The notes below the pieces were generated by a model, which ran no database searches, was not told the origin of the DNA, and was given only the letters and a program-made list of their open reading frames with translations. From Ilyobacter_A sp963668015 (GTDB taxonomy: Bacteria; Fusobacteriota; Fusobacteriia; Fusobacteriales; Fusobacteriaceae), in contig CAXXCR010000027.1 in the NCBI GenBank assembly GCA_963668015.2, positions 62,001 to 126,000 on the forward strand: 64,000 nucleotides of DNA. The letters are read 5' to 3'. The position numbers and the translations under genes were made by a program. The stretch's first letter is position 1. Each line of letters starts with the position of its first letter. Below, piece after piece: positions 7,921 through 16,782 of this stretch.

Positions 7921-9699
7921 TTACTCCTCTTCTACGTAAGTACTAGCTAAATATAGTTCCTCTAGCTGAGGTAGCTCTACATGGTTAGGAGCCTCTGTCA
8001 TCAAGCACTGCCCCTTATTTGTTTTAGGGAACGGTATTACGTCTCTTATTGATTTTTCTTTCAGCATAACCATAAGCCATCTGTCCACACCGAATGCAAG
8101 TCCTCCATGTGGTGGGGCTCCATATTTAAATGCATCCACGAAAAATCCAAATTTCTCATGAGCTTCCTCTTGGCTCAAGCCAAGTTTTTCAAATACTTTC
8201 TCCTGTACCTCCGGATTGTGTATTCTTATACTTCCGCCGCCTATTTCTGATCCGTTCAATACAAGGTCGTAACTGTTTGTTCTCACAGCTTCCATCTCAC
8301 CGTTTAAGAAGGCTTCCAAATCCTCTTCTTTTATCGAAGTAAACGGGTGGTGCTGCGCCTTGTATCTTTCTTCCTCTTCGCTCCACTCAAACATAGGGAA
8401 ATCTACTACCCATAAGAATTTAAACTCATCATTGTCTATAAGTTCAAGATCATTCCCCAATTTTAACCTTAGGGCACCAAGGGAATCATAAACTACCTTT
8501 GCCTTGTCAGCCACTATAAGGATAACGTCTCCTGCTTTTGCTTCTGTTTTCGCAAGAATAGCTTCTATCTCTTCTGCTGTAAAGAATTTAGCTATAGGAG
8601 AATTTACCCCCTCTTCAGTTACTTTTATCCAGGCAAGTCCCTTTGCTCCGAAATAAGTTTTCACATAGTTTTCATATTCACCTAAAACTTTTCTGGAAAA
8701 ATCCTGTGCTGATCCAGGAGCAACCACTGCCTTAACAAGTCCCCCAGAGTTTGCTACGCCGTTGAAAGCCTTAAAACCGCAGGATTTCATTATCTCAGTA
8801 AGATCTTTTATTTCAACTCCAAATCTAGTGTCCGGTTTGTCGGAACCATACTTCTCCATAGCTTCCTTGTACGGCATTCTCTCAAAGCTGTAAGACGCTT
8901 CTTCACCTGTTACATCTTTAAATACTCTTTTTGCCAGTTCTTCTATTTCATTCATAACATCTTCCATGCTTACAAACGACATTTCTAAGTCCAACTGAGT
9001 AAATTCAGGCTGTCTGTCGGCTCTTAAGTCCTCGTCTCTGAAACATTTCGCAATCTGGTAGTATCTCTCCACACCACTTATCATAAGAAGCTGTTTAAAA
9101 AGCTGAGGCGACTGTGGAAGTGCGTAAAATTGCCCCCCGTTTGTTCTGCTGGGAACCAAGAAATCCCTTGCACCTTCCGGTGTTGACTTTGTCAAAACAG
9201 GAGTATCTATTTCCAAAAACCCCTTCTCATCCATATAGTTTCTTATAGAGTTCAACATTGCGTGTCTTTTCATCAGGTTTCTCATCATGTTCGGTCTTCT
9301 AAGATCAAGGTATCTGTACTTCAACCTTAAATTTTCGCTTAAATTTGTCCCCTCTGATATACCAAATGGAAGTACACTACAGCTGTTTAAAACCTCAAGA
9401 CTGTCTGCAAAAACCTCTACATCACCAGTTGGTATGTTTTGGTTTTTACTGTATCTTTCTCTTACCACTCCCGAAATTTTTATTACATACTCAGTTTTTG
9501 CCTTTTGAGCCTTATCCATCAGTTCTTGGCTCACTTCTTCCGGGTTGAACACAACCTGTGTCTTACCCTCTCTGTCTCTCATATCTATAAATGTAAGTCC
9601 TCCAAGGTCACGCTTCGTATCTACCCATCCAGACAAAACTACTCTTTTACCTATATCTTCTTTTCTCAGTTCTCCCAAATTATGAGTTCTGTATTGCAT
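7921..9699 (-). CDS. aspS: Aspartyl-tRNA synthetase, bacterial type
   Basis: 592 residues, full length for the bacterial enzyme with the inserted GAD domain. It begins with an OB-fold anticodon domain (RVVLSGWVDTKRDLGGLTFI). Class II motif 2 is FRDEDLRADRQPEF and motif 3 is GLAFGVDRWLMVML near the C-terminus. It charges tRNA-Asp; whether it is discriminating or also charges tRNA-Asn cannot be settled here. AGAGGAG precedes the ATG. It lies 54 bp after hisS as the last gene of rarA-hisS-aspS. Confidence 0.97.
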   Translation of the reverse strand: MQYRTHNLGELRKEDIGKRVVLSGWVDTKRDLGGLTFIDMRDREGKTQVVFNPEEVSQELMDKAQKAKTEYVIKISGVVRERYSKNQNIPTGDVEVFADSLEVLNSCSVLPFGISEGTNLSENLRLKYRYLDLRRPNMMRNLMKRHAMLNSIRNYMDEKGFLEIDTPVLTKSTPEGARDFLVPSRTNGGQFYALPQSPQLFKQLLMISGVERYYQIAKCFRDEDLRADRQPEFTQLDLEMSFVSMEDVMNEIEELAKRVFKDVTGEEASYSFERMPYKEAMEKYGSDKPDTRFGVEIKDLTEIMKSCGFKAFNGVANSGGLVKAVVAPGSAQDFSRKVLGEYENYVKTYFGAKGLAWIKVTEEGVNSPIAKFFTAEEIEAILAKTEAKAGDVILIVADKAKVVYDSLGALRLKLGNDLELIDNDEFKFLWVVDFPMFEWSEEEERYKAQHHPFTSIKEEDLEAFLNGEMEAVRTNSYDLVLNGSEIGGGSIRIHNPEVQEKVFEKLGLSQEEAHEKFGFFVDAFKYGAPPHGGLAFGVDRWLMVMLKEKSIRDVIPFPKTNKGQCLMTEAPNHVELPQLEELYLASTYVEEE

Positions 9700-9753
9700 A
9701 AAGATCTCCTCTCACCCTTACTGATTTATTTCATTAAAATAATTCTTGTTAAT

Positions 9754-11001
9754 TTACTGCTGCCTAGAAAGCTTCTCCACAAGTTCGGCTATCTCCAGAT
9801 TCTCCTGCTCCCTTTCAGCCAGGTTTTTAAGCAGCACTTTTCCGCTTTCCATCTCTTCAGTTCCTATTATAACAGCAAAGTCTATGCCAAGTTTATCCGA
9901 TTTTTTCATATGCGCCCTCATAGATCTTCCATCAAAATCTATATAAGCGTTTACGTTATTTTTTCTAAGGGCTTCTGCGATTTTAAACGCATACTCTTTT
10001 ACTTCTTCTCCAAGCCACGCTATATATACCTTAGGAGCTTCTTTTTTCACGCTCTCTCCCAAAAGAAGCATTATCCTCTCTACCCCTGCTGCGAAACCGA
10101 CTGCAGGTATGTCCTTATTTCCTATAGTCTTTAGTAAACCGTCATATCTTCCGCCAGCAAGAACCGTCCCCTGTGCACCCAGCTTATTCGTGATTATTTC
10201 AAAAACTGTGTTCGAATAATAGTCCAGTCCTCTTACCAGTCTAGGATTTTCCGAGTATTTAACCCCAAAAACATCAAGGTATTTTTTCAGTTCACCATAG
10301 TGCTCTTTCTCTTCCTGACTCAAGCTCTCCACGAGGTTTGGTGCATCCTTTGTAACCTCTTGACAGTTTTTATTTTTGCAGTCCAAAACCCTTAGAGGGT
10401 TCTTATAGTACCTAGTTTTACAGTCCTCACAAAGCTCATCTTTTTTGTCAGAAAGAAAATCAACAAGTTTCTGTCTGTACTGCACCCTGGAAGCATTTCC
10501 ACCAACAGAGTTTATCTGTACTTCCAAATCCTCTATTCCGAGTTCTTCTAAAAGTTTATATCCCATAGCTATAGTTTCTGCATCCAATATAGGCGAGCTT
10601 CCCCCTATGGCTTCTACTCCAAGTTGGTTAAATTCCCTATACCTTCCTGCCTGTGGTCTTTCATATCTGAACATAGGCCCATGATAAAAATATTTAGTAA
10701 AATCCTCCTTACCGTAAACCTTGTGCTCAAGGTATGATCTTACTATAGAGGCTGTCCCTTCCGGTCTAAGAGTAACACTTCTTTCACCCTTGTCCATAAA
10801 AGTATACATCTCTTTTTCTACTATGTCTGTTCCTTCACCTATCCCCCTTTTGAAAAGAGAAGTCTCCTCAAATATAGGGGTTATTATTCTGGAATAACCA
10901 TAATTTTTAAAGATCTTTTTTGCAGTTTCAACTATGTAATCATACTTTACTGCATCGTCTCCAAAAATATCCTTTGTTCCTCTTACAGCTTTAAGCTTCA
11001 T
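9754..11001 (-). CDS. hisS: Histidyl-tRNA synthetase
   Basis: 415 residues. Class II motif 2 RPEGTASIVRSY (79-90) and the histidine-specific motif LVRGLDYYSNTVFE are present, followed by a C-terminal anticodon-binding domain (KVYIAWLGEE onward). Homodimeric cytoplasmic enzyme charging tRNA-His. GAGGTGG precedes the ATG. hisS-aspS adjacency is common in Firmicutes and Fusobacteria. Confidence 0.97.
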   Translation of the reverse strand: MKLKAVRGTKDIFGDDAVKYDYIVETAKKIFKNYGYSRIITPIFEETSLFKRGIGEGTDIVEKEMYTFMDKGERSVTLRPEGTASIVRSYLEHKVYGKEDFTKYFYHGPMFRYERPQAGRYREFNQLGVEAIGGSSPILDAETIAMGYKLLEELGIEDLEVQINSVGGNASRVQYRQKLVDFLSDKKDELCEDCKTRYYKNPLRVLDCKNKNCQEVTKDAPNLVESLSQEEKEHYGELKKYLDVFGVKYSENPRLVRGLDYYSNTVFEIITNKLGAQGTVLAGGRYDGLLKTIGNKDIPAVGFAAGVERIMLLLGESVKKEAPKVYIAWLGEEVKEYAFKIAEALRKNNVNAYIDFDGRSMRAHMKKSDKLGIDFAVIIGTEEMESGKVLLKNLAEREQENLEIAELVEKLSRQQ

Positions 11002-11025
11002 AATCCACCTCGTTCAACATCTATA

Positions 11026-12267
11026 TTAATTTTTATAATCTCTATCCCAAAGTTTCTCTATTTTATGCCTTATCATACTCTCGTATTTGTTTTCACCTGG
11101 ACAGTAATAAGTTTTTTCCGACTCCCTGTATTTTTGTTTAATGAAATTATTCGGGTAGGCATGCGGATATTTGTACTGCTGCTTATACTGGTCTCTTAAA
11201 TGTCTCGGCACCTCTTCCAAAGCTCCGTTTCGAACATCTGCCATCGCATCATTTATAGCTGTATAAACCGAATTGCTTTTGGAAGATATCGCCAGGTACA
11301 CCGTTGCGTGCGACAATATTATCCTGACTTCCGGCATACCAATTTTTTCTGTTGCATCAAGGGCCGCCTTGGCAACTATAAGTGCCTCGGGATTTGCCAT
11401 TCCTATATCTTCAGACGCCGATATTATGAGACGTCTACCTATATATCTTGGGTCCTCTCCACCTTCAAGCATTCTTGCCAGCCAATAAACCGCTGCATCG
11501 GGATCACTCCCCCTTATGCTTTTTATAAAGGCCGATATTATATTATACTTATCCTCTTTTTTGTCATACGCGAGCTTTCTTTTTTCAAATATCCCCTTTA
11601 TCTCTTCAATGTCTAGGTTGCCCTCTAGATTGCTGAGCAGCTCCAGATAATTTATAGCCACCCTTGCATCTCCATCTGCCAATTCCGATATATATTGAGC
11701 CACTTCGCTGTCAAAACCTATATCCAGCTCTTTAAATCCCCTTTTAACCAGCTCCAGTATATCGTCAATGCCTAACTTTTCAAATTCAAAAACCATACAT
11801 CTTGACAGAAGTGCATTGTTTAGATTGTAATACGGGTTTTCAGTGGTAGCCCCTATCAAAACCAAAAGACCGTTTTCCGTATGTGGCAGGAGTGCATCTT
11901 GTTGTAGCTTATTAAACCTGTGTATTTCATCCAAAAATAAGATGGTTCTATCTCCGCCCATTTCAAGGTTGCTCTTTGCCCTTGCCACTACCTCCCCTAA
12001 ATCCTTCAGATTTGCAGTTGTAGCGTTTAGTTTTTCAAAATTTATGTCCAATTCATTTGCTATGAGCTCTGCCAAAGATGTCTTTCCTGTTCCTGGCGGC
12101 CCATAAAATATAGAATTAACTATTTTTCCGTTTTCTATCAAACGTCTTAAAACAGACGTCTCTCCCATTAACTTTTTTTGCCCGACATAATCAGAGAGCT
12201 TTTCAGGCCTAAGCTTGTATGCCAATGGTCTAATTTTATTATGTTCTCTATAAAATAAATTTCTCAT
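11026..12267 (-). CDS. rarA: Replication-associated recombination protein A (MgsA/RarA AAA+ ATPase)
   Basis: 413 residues. Walker A GPPGTGKT (56-63), Walker B ILFLDEIH (109-116), a sensor segment (IGATTENP) and the C-terminal MgsA oligomerisation region (GSDPDAAVYWLARMLEGGEDP) match RarA. The family acts at stalled replication forks and on single-stranded DNA ends. GGAG precedes the ATG. A TATAAT lies so close upstream that a transcript from it would be nearly leaderless; a second promoter lies 60 bp further up. Confidence 0.95.
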   Translation of the reverse strand: MRNLFYREHNKIRPLAYKLRPEKLSDYVGQKKLMGETSVLRRLIENGKIVNSIFYGPPGTGKTSLAELIANELDINFEKLNATTANLKDLGEVVARAKSNLEMGGDRTILFLDEIHRFNKLQQDALLPHTENGLLVLIGATTENPYYNLNNALLSRCMVFEFEKLGIDDILELVKRGFKELDIGFDSEVAQYISELADGDARVAINYLELLSNLEGNLDIEEIKGIFEKRKLAYDKKEDKYNIISAFIKSIRGSDPDAAVYWLARMLEGGEDPRYIGRRLIISASEDIGMANPEALIVAKAALDATEKIGMPEVRIILSHATVYLAISSKSNSVYTAINDAMADVRNGALEEVPRHLRDQYKQQYKYPHAYPNNFIKQKYRESEKTYYCPGENKYESMIRHKIEKLWDRDYKN

Positions 12268-12276
12268 TTGCTCTCC

Positions 12277-12305
12277 ATTATAACATAATTCACAAGCGTT
12301 AACAA
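12277..12305 (-). promoter_or_regulatory. Proximal rarA promoter candidate
   Basis: TTGTTA (12300-12305), 17-base spacer, TATAAT (12277-12282), with TG one base before the -10. The -10 ends 9 bp before the start codon, so transcription would begin 2-4 bases before the ATG and skip the ribosome binding site. Confidence 0.4.
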
Positions 12306-12333
12306 GGACTTAAACTTTAAAATAACAAGCTAA

Positions 12334-12342
12334 ATTATAACA
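12334..12342 (-). promoter_or_regulatory. Distal rarA promoter, extended -10
   Basis: Minus-strand TGTTATAAT immediately after the secG terminator and about 65 bp upstream of rarA. No good -35; the TGn extension may compensate. Confidence 0.5.
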
Positions 12343-12372
12343 TTTTAAAAAGTTTTTTACCACTTTTATTTG

Positions 12373-12402
12373 ATAATAAAAAGACGGTATAAAATACCGT
12401 CT
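12373..12402 (-). terminator. Intrinsic terminator of secG
   Basis: A 9-bp perfect stem, AGACGGTAT (12382-12390) with ATACCGTCT (12394-12402), followed on the minus strand by TTTTTATTA, directly after the secG stop codon. Confidence 0.9.
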
Positions 12403-12627
12403 CTAGCTGAAAATATATAATAGCAACGCCGTTATTACGAAAAGTGCTGCAACAATTTCCGTTATCTTAACCAGCGGTCCTCCGTCTTGAGAAACTCCAA
12501 AGACTGTGTTTGATGCCCCTGTACCTAGAGCTCCTGACATACCACGGCTTCTATCAGGCTGAATTAACACTAATATTATCAGCGATATAGCAAAAATAAA
12601 AAGTAAAGTTGTTAAAATAGTTATCAT
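12403..12627 (-). CDS. secG: Preprotein translocase subunit SecG
   Basis: 74 residues with two membrane segments (about 3-21 and 53-73) flanking the conserved loop QPDRSRGMSGALG...GASNTVFG. This is the standard SecG layout, the accessory subunit of the SecYEG channel in the inner membrane. A GGCGGG box precedes the ATG. It is a single-gene unit with its own promoter (12662-12690) and terminator, lying between gpmI and rarA. Confidence 0.93.
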   Translation of the reverse strand: MITILTTLLFIFAISLIILVLIQPDRSRGMSGALGTGASNTVFGVSQDGGPLVKITEIVAALFVITALLLYIFS

Positions 12628-12661
12628 CTACATCCCGCCTTTTTTCATTATATACACTTCC

Positions 12662-12690
12662 ATTATAATACATACTGGCATTATTTTAAA
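12662..12690 (-). promoter_or_regulatory. secG promoter candidate
   Basis: TTTAAA (12685-12690), 17-base spacer, TATAAT (12662-12667) on the minus strand, about 35 bp upstream of secG and just after the gpmI terminator. Confidence 0.5.
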
Positions 12691-12701
12691 GACTTTTTTA
12701 C

Positions 12702-12729
12702 AAAAAGATAGGCGGTGTATACACCGCCT
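12702..12729 (-). terminator. Intrinsic terminator of gpmI
   Basis: An 8-bp stem, AGGCGGTG (12710-12717) with CACCGCCT (12722-12729), TATA loop, minus-strand tail ATCTTTTTG. Confidence 0.85.
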
Positions 12730-12733
12730 ATAA

Positions 12734-14257
12734 TTATTTAGCTATCAGGCTTTCTCCGTCCATCTCAGCCGGTTTTTCTATTTCTAGTATTTCTAGCATA
12801 GTTGGGGCTATATCCGCAAGCTTACCGTCTTTTAAATCTACACCTTTATAATCATTTGAAATCAACACTAAAGGTACAGGATTAATTGTATGAGCAGTAA
12901 AAGGATTTCCTGTTTCAGGGTCTACCATAAGGTCAGCATTACCGTGGTCTGCTGTTACCAAAAGTACCCCGTTCTTCTCGATTATCTTTTCTGCTACCTT
13001 GCCTAAGCATTCATCTACAACTTCAACAGCCTTTTTAGCAGCTTCATACTCACCAGTATGTCCTACCATATCAGGGTTTGCGTAGTTCATTATTATTACA
13101 TCATATTTATCTGCATCTAAAGCTTCTATAACCTTGTCCGTTAATTCATATGCACTCATCTCAGGTTGAAGATCATATGTGGCAACTTTTGGAGATGCAA
13201 CCAATATTCTTTCTTCCCCTTCGAACTCTGCCTCAGAACCTCCATTAAAGAAGAACGTCACGTGTGCATATTTTTCAGTTTCAGCAGTTCTAAGCTGTTT
13301 TAAACCAGCTTTTGAAACTATTTCACCAAATGTGTTAACAACGTCATCATCTGGATATGCAACTGGTGCATCAATTGTAGAGTCGTATTGTCTCATACAC
13401 AGGAAACTTACTTTAGGATGGTTTTCTCTAGCAAAACCTGCAAACTCAACATCATTTAAAGCTCTAGTTATCTGTCTAGCTCTGTCAGGTCTAAAGTTAA
13501 ATAATATAACTCCATCATTTTCAGATAATTTAACCCCTGATATAACAGTAGGATCAACAAACTCGTCTGTTTTATCCTCTGCATAAGCTGCTTCAACTGC
13601 TTCTTTAGCGCTTGCAGCTTTAGCTCCTTCAGCTTTTACTATGACATTGTATGCTTTTTCTATTCTGTCCCAGTTATTGTCTCTGTCCATTGAATAATAT
13701 CTTCCTGAGACAGTTGCTATCTCTCCTACACCTATTTCAGACATTTTAGCCTCTAAAGCCTCTATATATTGAAGAGCTGATTTAGGCGGCGTATCTCTTC
13801 CGTCTAAAAATGCATGTACATACACTTTTTCTATCCCAATTTTTTTGGCCATTTCAAGTATCCCATAGACATGCTCTATGTGCGAGTGAACTCCGCCGTC
13901 AGACAGTAATCCTCCCATATGAAGAGCTGTTCCGTTTTCTTTTACAGACTCCATTATTTTAATCATTTCTTTATTTTCGAATATAACTCCATCTTTTATG
14001 TCCTTGCTTATCTTTACAAGTGGTTGGTATATTACTCTTCCAGCTCCTAGATTCAAGTGACCAACCTCAGAGTTCCCCATCTGACCTTCAGGTAGACCAA
14101 CAGCCTCTCCCGAAGCTTTTAAAACTGAATTTGGGTATACTTCTGAATATTTAATAAAATTTTTAGGTTCAACCTCTTTTATAGCATTTTTTTGACCTGG
14201 GTTGTCATTAAGCCCCCAACCATCTAGCACCATCAACATTACTGGTTTTTTCGCCAT
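12734..14257 (-). CDS. gpmI: 2,3-bisphosphoglycerate-independent phosphoglycerate mutase
   Basis: 507 residues, full length. This manganese-dependent enzyme of the alkaline phosphatase superfamily interconverts 3- and 2-phosphoglycerate in glycolysis. The metal site starts at LDGWG (Asp12) and the phosphoserine nucleophile is Ser63 in GNSEVGHLNLGAGR. C-terminal metal ligands lie in MNYANPDMVGH and TADHGNAD. GAGGTGG lies about ten bases before the ATG. It is adjacent to tpiA but separated from it by a terminator. Confidence 0.97.
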   Translation of the reverse strand: MAKKPVMLMVLDGWGLNDNPGQKNAIKEVEPKNFIKYSEVYPNSVLKASGEAVGLPEGQMGNSEVGHLNLGAGRVIYQPLVKISKDIKDGVIFENKEMIKIMESVKENGTALHMGGLLSDGGVHSHIEHVYGILEMAKKIGIEKVYVHAFLDGRDTPPKSALQYIEALEAKMSEIGVGEIATVSGRYYSMDRDNNWDRIEKAYNVIVKAEGAKAASAKEAVEAAYAEDKTDEFVDPTVISGVKLSENDGVILFNFRPDRARQITRALNDVEFAGFARENHPKVSFLCMRQYDSTIDAPVAYPDDDVVNTFGEIVSKAGLKQLRTAETEKYAHVTFFFNGGSEAEFEGEERILVASPKVATYDLQPEMSAYELTDKVIEALDADKYDVIIMNYANPDMVGHTGEYEAAKKAVEVVDECLGKVAEKIIEKNGVLLVTADHGNADLMVDPETGNPFTAHTINPVPLVLISNDYKGVDLKDGKLADIAPTMLEILEIEKPAEMDGESLIAK

Positions 14258-14296
14258 CTATCTTTCCACCTCTCAATAAAAATAAAAAATTCACTT

Positions 14297-14335
14297 TCAA
14301 AATATAAGGCAGACCGTAGCCTTGGCTGCGGTCTG
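14297..14335 (-). terminator. Intrinsic terminator of tpiA
   Basis: A 12-bp stem with one mismatch (14310-14321 with 14324-14335), minus-strand tail CCTTATATTTTG. It follows the tpiA stop by 15 bp. Confidence 0.7.
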
Positions 14336-14350
14336 TTATTTTAAGTCTGA

Positions 14351-15106
14351 TTATAATGCAGCTTTTACGATACTTGCAAAGCTTTCAGCTTCTAATGAAG
14401 CTCCTCCTACTAATCCTCCATCTATATCTTCTTTAGAGATTAGCTCTTTTGCATTGTTAGGTTTCATTGATCCACCATACTGAACTGTTACGTCTTGTGC
14501 TACTTCTTCAGAGTACATCTCAGTTAAAAGTTTTCTTATGAAAGCGTGTACATCTTGTGCTTGCTCAGGCGATGCTGTTTTTCCAGTTCCAATCGCCCAT
14601 ACTGGCTCATAAGCTATTACAACATTTTTCATCTCTTCAGCTGTTACACCTACTAATCCACCTCTTGTGTGGTCTTCTACTACTGCTTCAGTGTTTCCAG
14701 CTTCTCTATCTTCTAATTTTTCTCCTACACAAAGAATTGGTTTTAATCCGTGTTTTAAAGCAGCTTTTACTTTTTCGTTAACGATTTCGTTAGTTTCACC
14801 ATAGTATTCTCTTCTTTCAGAGTGACCAAGGATAACATACTCAACACCTAAATCTTTTAACATTAATGGTGAGATTTCTCCAGTATAAGCTCCTGATTCG
14901 TTAGGGTTCATGTTTTGAGCAGCGATTTTAACTTTTGATCCTGCAACTGCTTTTGCAGCTTCTGATAAAGCTGTAAATGGAGCTCCTATAACTACTCCTA
15001 CTCCCTCTACATCAGCTACTAAACCTTTCAGTTCAGTTAACATTTCTACTGCCTCGTTTACAGTTTTGTTCATTTTCCAGTTTCCAGCTACTATTCTTGT
15101 TCTCAA
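14351..15106 (-). CDS. tpiA: Triosephosphate isomerase, TTG start
   Basis: 251 residues, the usual length, when started at the TTG at 15106, which has a perfect AGGAGG seven bases upstream. A longer open frame adds 39 residues that no TIM has and lacks a ribosome binding site. The enzyme interconverts dihydroxyacetone phosphate and glyceraldehyde 3-phosphate. The N-terminus RIVAGNWKMN gives catalytic Lys11, and His95 lies in VILGHSERR. The catalytic glutamate is in YEPVWAIGTG, and the phosphate-binding loop is YGGSMKPNN. Its own promoter lies at 15147-15175. Confidence 0.97.
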   Translation of the reverse strand: MRTRIVAGNWKMNKTVNEAVEMLTELKGLVADVEGVGVVIGAPFTALSEAAKAVAGSKVKIAAQNMNPNESGAYTGEISPLMLKDLGVEYVILGHSERREYYGETNEIVNEKVKAALKHGLKPILCVGEKLEDREAGNTEAVVEDHTRGGLVGVTAEEMKNVVIAYEPVWAIGTGKTASPEQAQDVHAFIRKLLTEMYSEEVAQDVTVQYGGSMKPNNAKELISKEDIDGGLVGGASLEAESFASIVKAAL

Positions 15107-15146
15107 TTTGCTACCTCCTAAGTGTCTTTTTTCGATTTTCCTAAAC

Positions 15147-15175
15147 ATTCTATCATAAGTTTCAGTTTTTTGCAA
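15147..15175 (-). promoter_or_regulatory. tpiA promoter candidate
   Basis: TTGCAA (15170-15175), 17-base spacer, TAGAAT (15147-15152), 41 bp upstream of the TTG start codon. Confidence 0.5.
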
Positions 15176-15183
15176 TGACACAC

Positions 15184-15255
15184 AAGGGAAAAAAATCCCT
15201 TTAAATGAGATTTTTAAAGGCATCCAATCTGCAACAATGTGCTTTTTGGATGCCT
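15184..15255. repeat. Two stem-loops upstream of tpiA
   Basis: Stem AAGGGA/TCCCTT (15184-15189 with 15196-15201) around an A-rich loop, and a 9-bp stem AGGCATCCA/TGGATGCCT (15218-15226 with 15247-15255) around a 20-base loop. Both lie between the preceding terminator and the tpiA promoter. They may be additional transcription stops or a regulatory element; no function is assigned. Confidence 0.45.
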
Positions 15256-15299
15256 AATCTTTGGTTTTAATTCAATGTTTTCTTATCAGATCAATTATT

Positions 15300-15331
15300 T
15301 AAGATAAACAAATAGAGGATTTCTCCTCTAT
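15300..15331 (-). terminator. Terminator of the comF-linked run
   Basis: An 8-bp stem, ATAGAGGA (15312-15319) with TCCTCTAT (15324-15331), followed by TTTGTTTATC on the minus strand. The stem overlaps the stop codon of the preceding gene. Confidence 0.65.
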
Positions 15332-15939
15332 GCGTGAAACTTATGCTGTTTTTCTTCATCCAGTATCTGACTGTAAAGCACTTCTATTATTTCACCAAAA
15401 TTTTCCAAAACCGGAAATATTTCAAAATCCAGAATTTCAAAAAATGTACTATAATCCCTCGCTTCAAACGCCTCCATAATACTATTAAAACAATTTGAAT
15501 ATTCACCAAATAAAACCTCGAACTTTTCATTTCCAAGATCTACAGCGGTGTTTTCTTTTATCGACAGAAGTATATTATTGAACCACTCCAGACTTTGCGC
15601 AAGATCGGCAAATAAAAAATCTCCAAGTATATCAGAACCTTCTTGCAGATGCGCCTCAGCTACATCAGAATTTTCTTCAAGTTTACTAAAATACTCCTCA
15701 AACTGCGACAAAGCTTCCAAAATTATGGCTCTAGGACTTTTCGTAAAAACTTCCACCAAGGAAATATCACTTGCATCTATATTATCATTATGGTTTAAAA
15801 CCCTACCGTTTATATACATATTAAATATAAGCCTGCCATTCTTGTCCAAAACCTCATTTACCTTTTCCATAACAAGCCCTAGACTCTCTCCATCATTAAA
15901 ATCTATATCAAATTCCCTATTATCTATCAGTACCTTCAT
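15328..15939 (-). CDS. Uncharacterised acidic 203-residue protein
   Basis: Not recognised. The N-terminal 65 residues (MKVLIDNREFDIDF...DASDISLVEVF) look like alternating beta strands, with an IDNREF/GRVLNHNDNI pattern that could form a small beta-grasp-like fold. Residues 70-203 are predicted helical and strongly acidic. There is no signal peptide, membrane segment or cysteine motif, so it is probably cytoplasmic. GAGAGGTC precedes the ATG. It follows comF by 17 bp and ends the rluD-rnhB-yraN-zinc ribbon-comF unit. Such position-conserved small genes in Fusobacteria are often genus-specific. Confidence 0.7.
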   Translation of the reverse strand: MKVLIDNREFDIDFNDGESLGLVMEKVNEVLDKNGRLIFNMYINGRVLNHNDNIDASDISLVEVFTKSPRAIILEALSQFEEYFSKLEENSDVAEAHLQEGSDILGDFLFADLAQSLEWFNNILLSIKENTAVDLGNEKFEVLFGEYSNCFNSIMEAFEARDYSTFFEILDFEIFPVLENFGEIIEVLYSQILDEEKQHKFHA

Positions 15940-15956
15940 ATAATTGACCTCTCAAT

Positions 15957-16610
15957 CTAAAATTTAAGTTCAGTTTCTAAAGCTGTTTTTGCAATTGCCA
16001 AACTAAAAATAACTATTTTTCGAGGCTCTCCACTTTTTCTTATTTCCTTTATAAGCTCCCTGACAGTAGAACCGGTAGTTATTATATCGTCCAGTATTAG
16101 AACTGTTTTGCCTTCTGCATCCAAATCAGTTATTTCAAAGCTTCTGTCTATATTTTTCTCACGTTCTTCTTTCGACAAAAACTTATACATATGTTCTGTA
16201 TTCTTTATTCTTTTTACCTGAAAATATGGATAACCCAAACATTTTACTATCTCTTCTACCTGGTTAAAACCACGCTCTATCATTCTCTGTTTGCTAATAG
16301 GTACAGGTATGACTACCTCCACTTCCTCACTCTGCATAACAGTTGAAAGTTGTAATTTTATCAGGTCAGCCAATATCTGAGCAATGCCGAGTTTATTTTT
16401 CATTTTATATTCAGATATAAGCTTTTTAAACGTCCCATCATAATTCCAGATATAGTATACAGCTCCCTGTTTCTTTAAACTTGAACTTTCAATTAATTTC
16501 TGATGGCAATTATAGCATATGTACTTAAGTTTGTCATTTGTTTTATCATCACACAAAATACACTTAGACTTAAAAAATATTTTTCTAATACTCTGGATTA
16601 AGCTTTTCAT
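15957..16610 (-). CDS. comF: ComF-family phosphoribosyltransferase-like protein
   Basis: 217 residues. The N-terminal zinc site has paired cysteines (KCILCD and ICYNC). The C-terminal type I phosphoribosyltransferase fold carries the PRPP motif VLILDDIITTGSTVREL. ComF proteins are linked to DNA uptake and recombination in naturally competent bacteria, but the enzymatic activity is not defined. The first 26 bp overlap the zinc-ribbon gene, implying translational coupling. Confidence 0.88.
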   Translation of the reverse strand: MKSLIQSIRKIFFKSKCILCDDKTNDKLKYICYNCHQKLIESSSLKKQGAVYYIWNYDGTFKKLISEYKMKNKLGIAQILADLIKLQLSTVMQSEEVEVVIPVPISKQRMIERGFNQVEEIVKCLGYPYFQVKRIKNTEHMYKFLSKEEREKNIDRSFEITDLDAEGKTVLILDDIITTGSTVRELIKEIRKSGEPRKIVIFSLAIAKTALETELKF

Positions 16611-16782
16611 CTTTTTCCAACACCTTTGCAGAATAGATTTCAGTGTACCCGCAGTTCAGACAGGTCTTAAGATAATAGGTCCCTAACTCAAGTTTCAATC
16701 CAGGTGTTTTTTCTGCAAAAAAAGTTGTTTTAACCTGGTATTTTTCATGTCCACATTTAATGCATTTAAAATCCAATTTCAT
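16585..16782 (-). CDS. Small zinc-ribbon protein
   Basis: 65 residues from the ATG at 16782; a GTG one codon upstream is also possible. Two CxxC knuckles (CIKCG and CLNCG), 31 residues apart, define a zinc ribbon likely to bind nucleic acid or protein. Similar short proteins are annotated as zinc-ribbon nucleic-acid-binding proteins of unknown role. No strong ribosome binding site is seen. The start lies inside the last codons of yraN and the end inside comF, so it is probably translated by coupling. Confidence 0.8.
   Translation of the reverse strand: MKLDFKCIKCGHEKYQVKTTFFAEKTPGLKLELGTYYLKTCLNCGYTEIYSAKVLEKDEKLNPEY

Noticed and set aside
9439..10134. 231-codon open frame on the plus strand across aspS and hisS
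   Set aside because: It is antisense to two well-supported synthetase genes, rich in Ser/Phe/Leu as expected from reversed AT-rich coding DNA, and has no ribosome binding site.
15107..15223. 39-residue N-terminal extension of TpiA
   Set aside because: No ribosome binding site at the upstream ATG; TIM proteins start at the RIVAGNWKMN region, where AGGAGG plus TTG is found.
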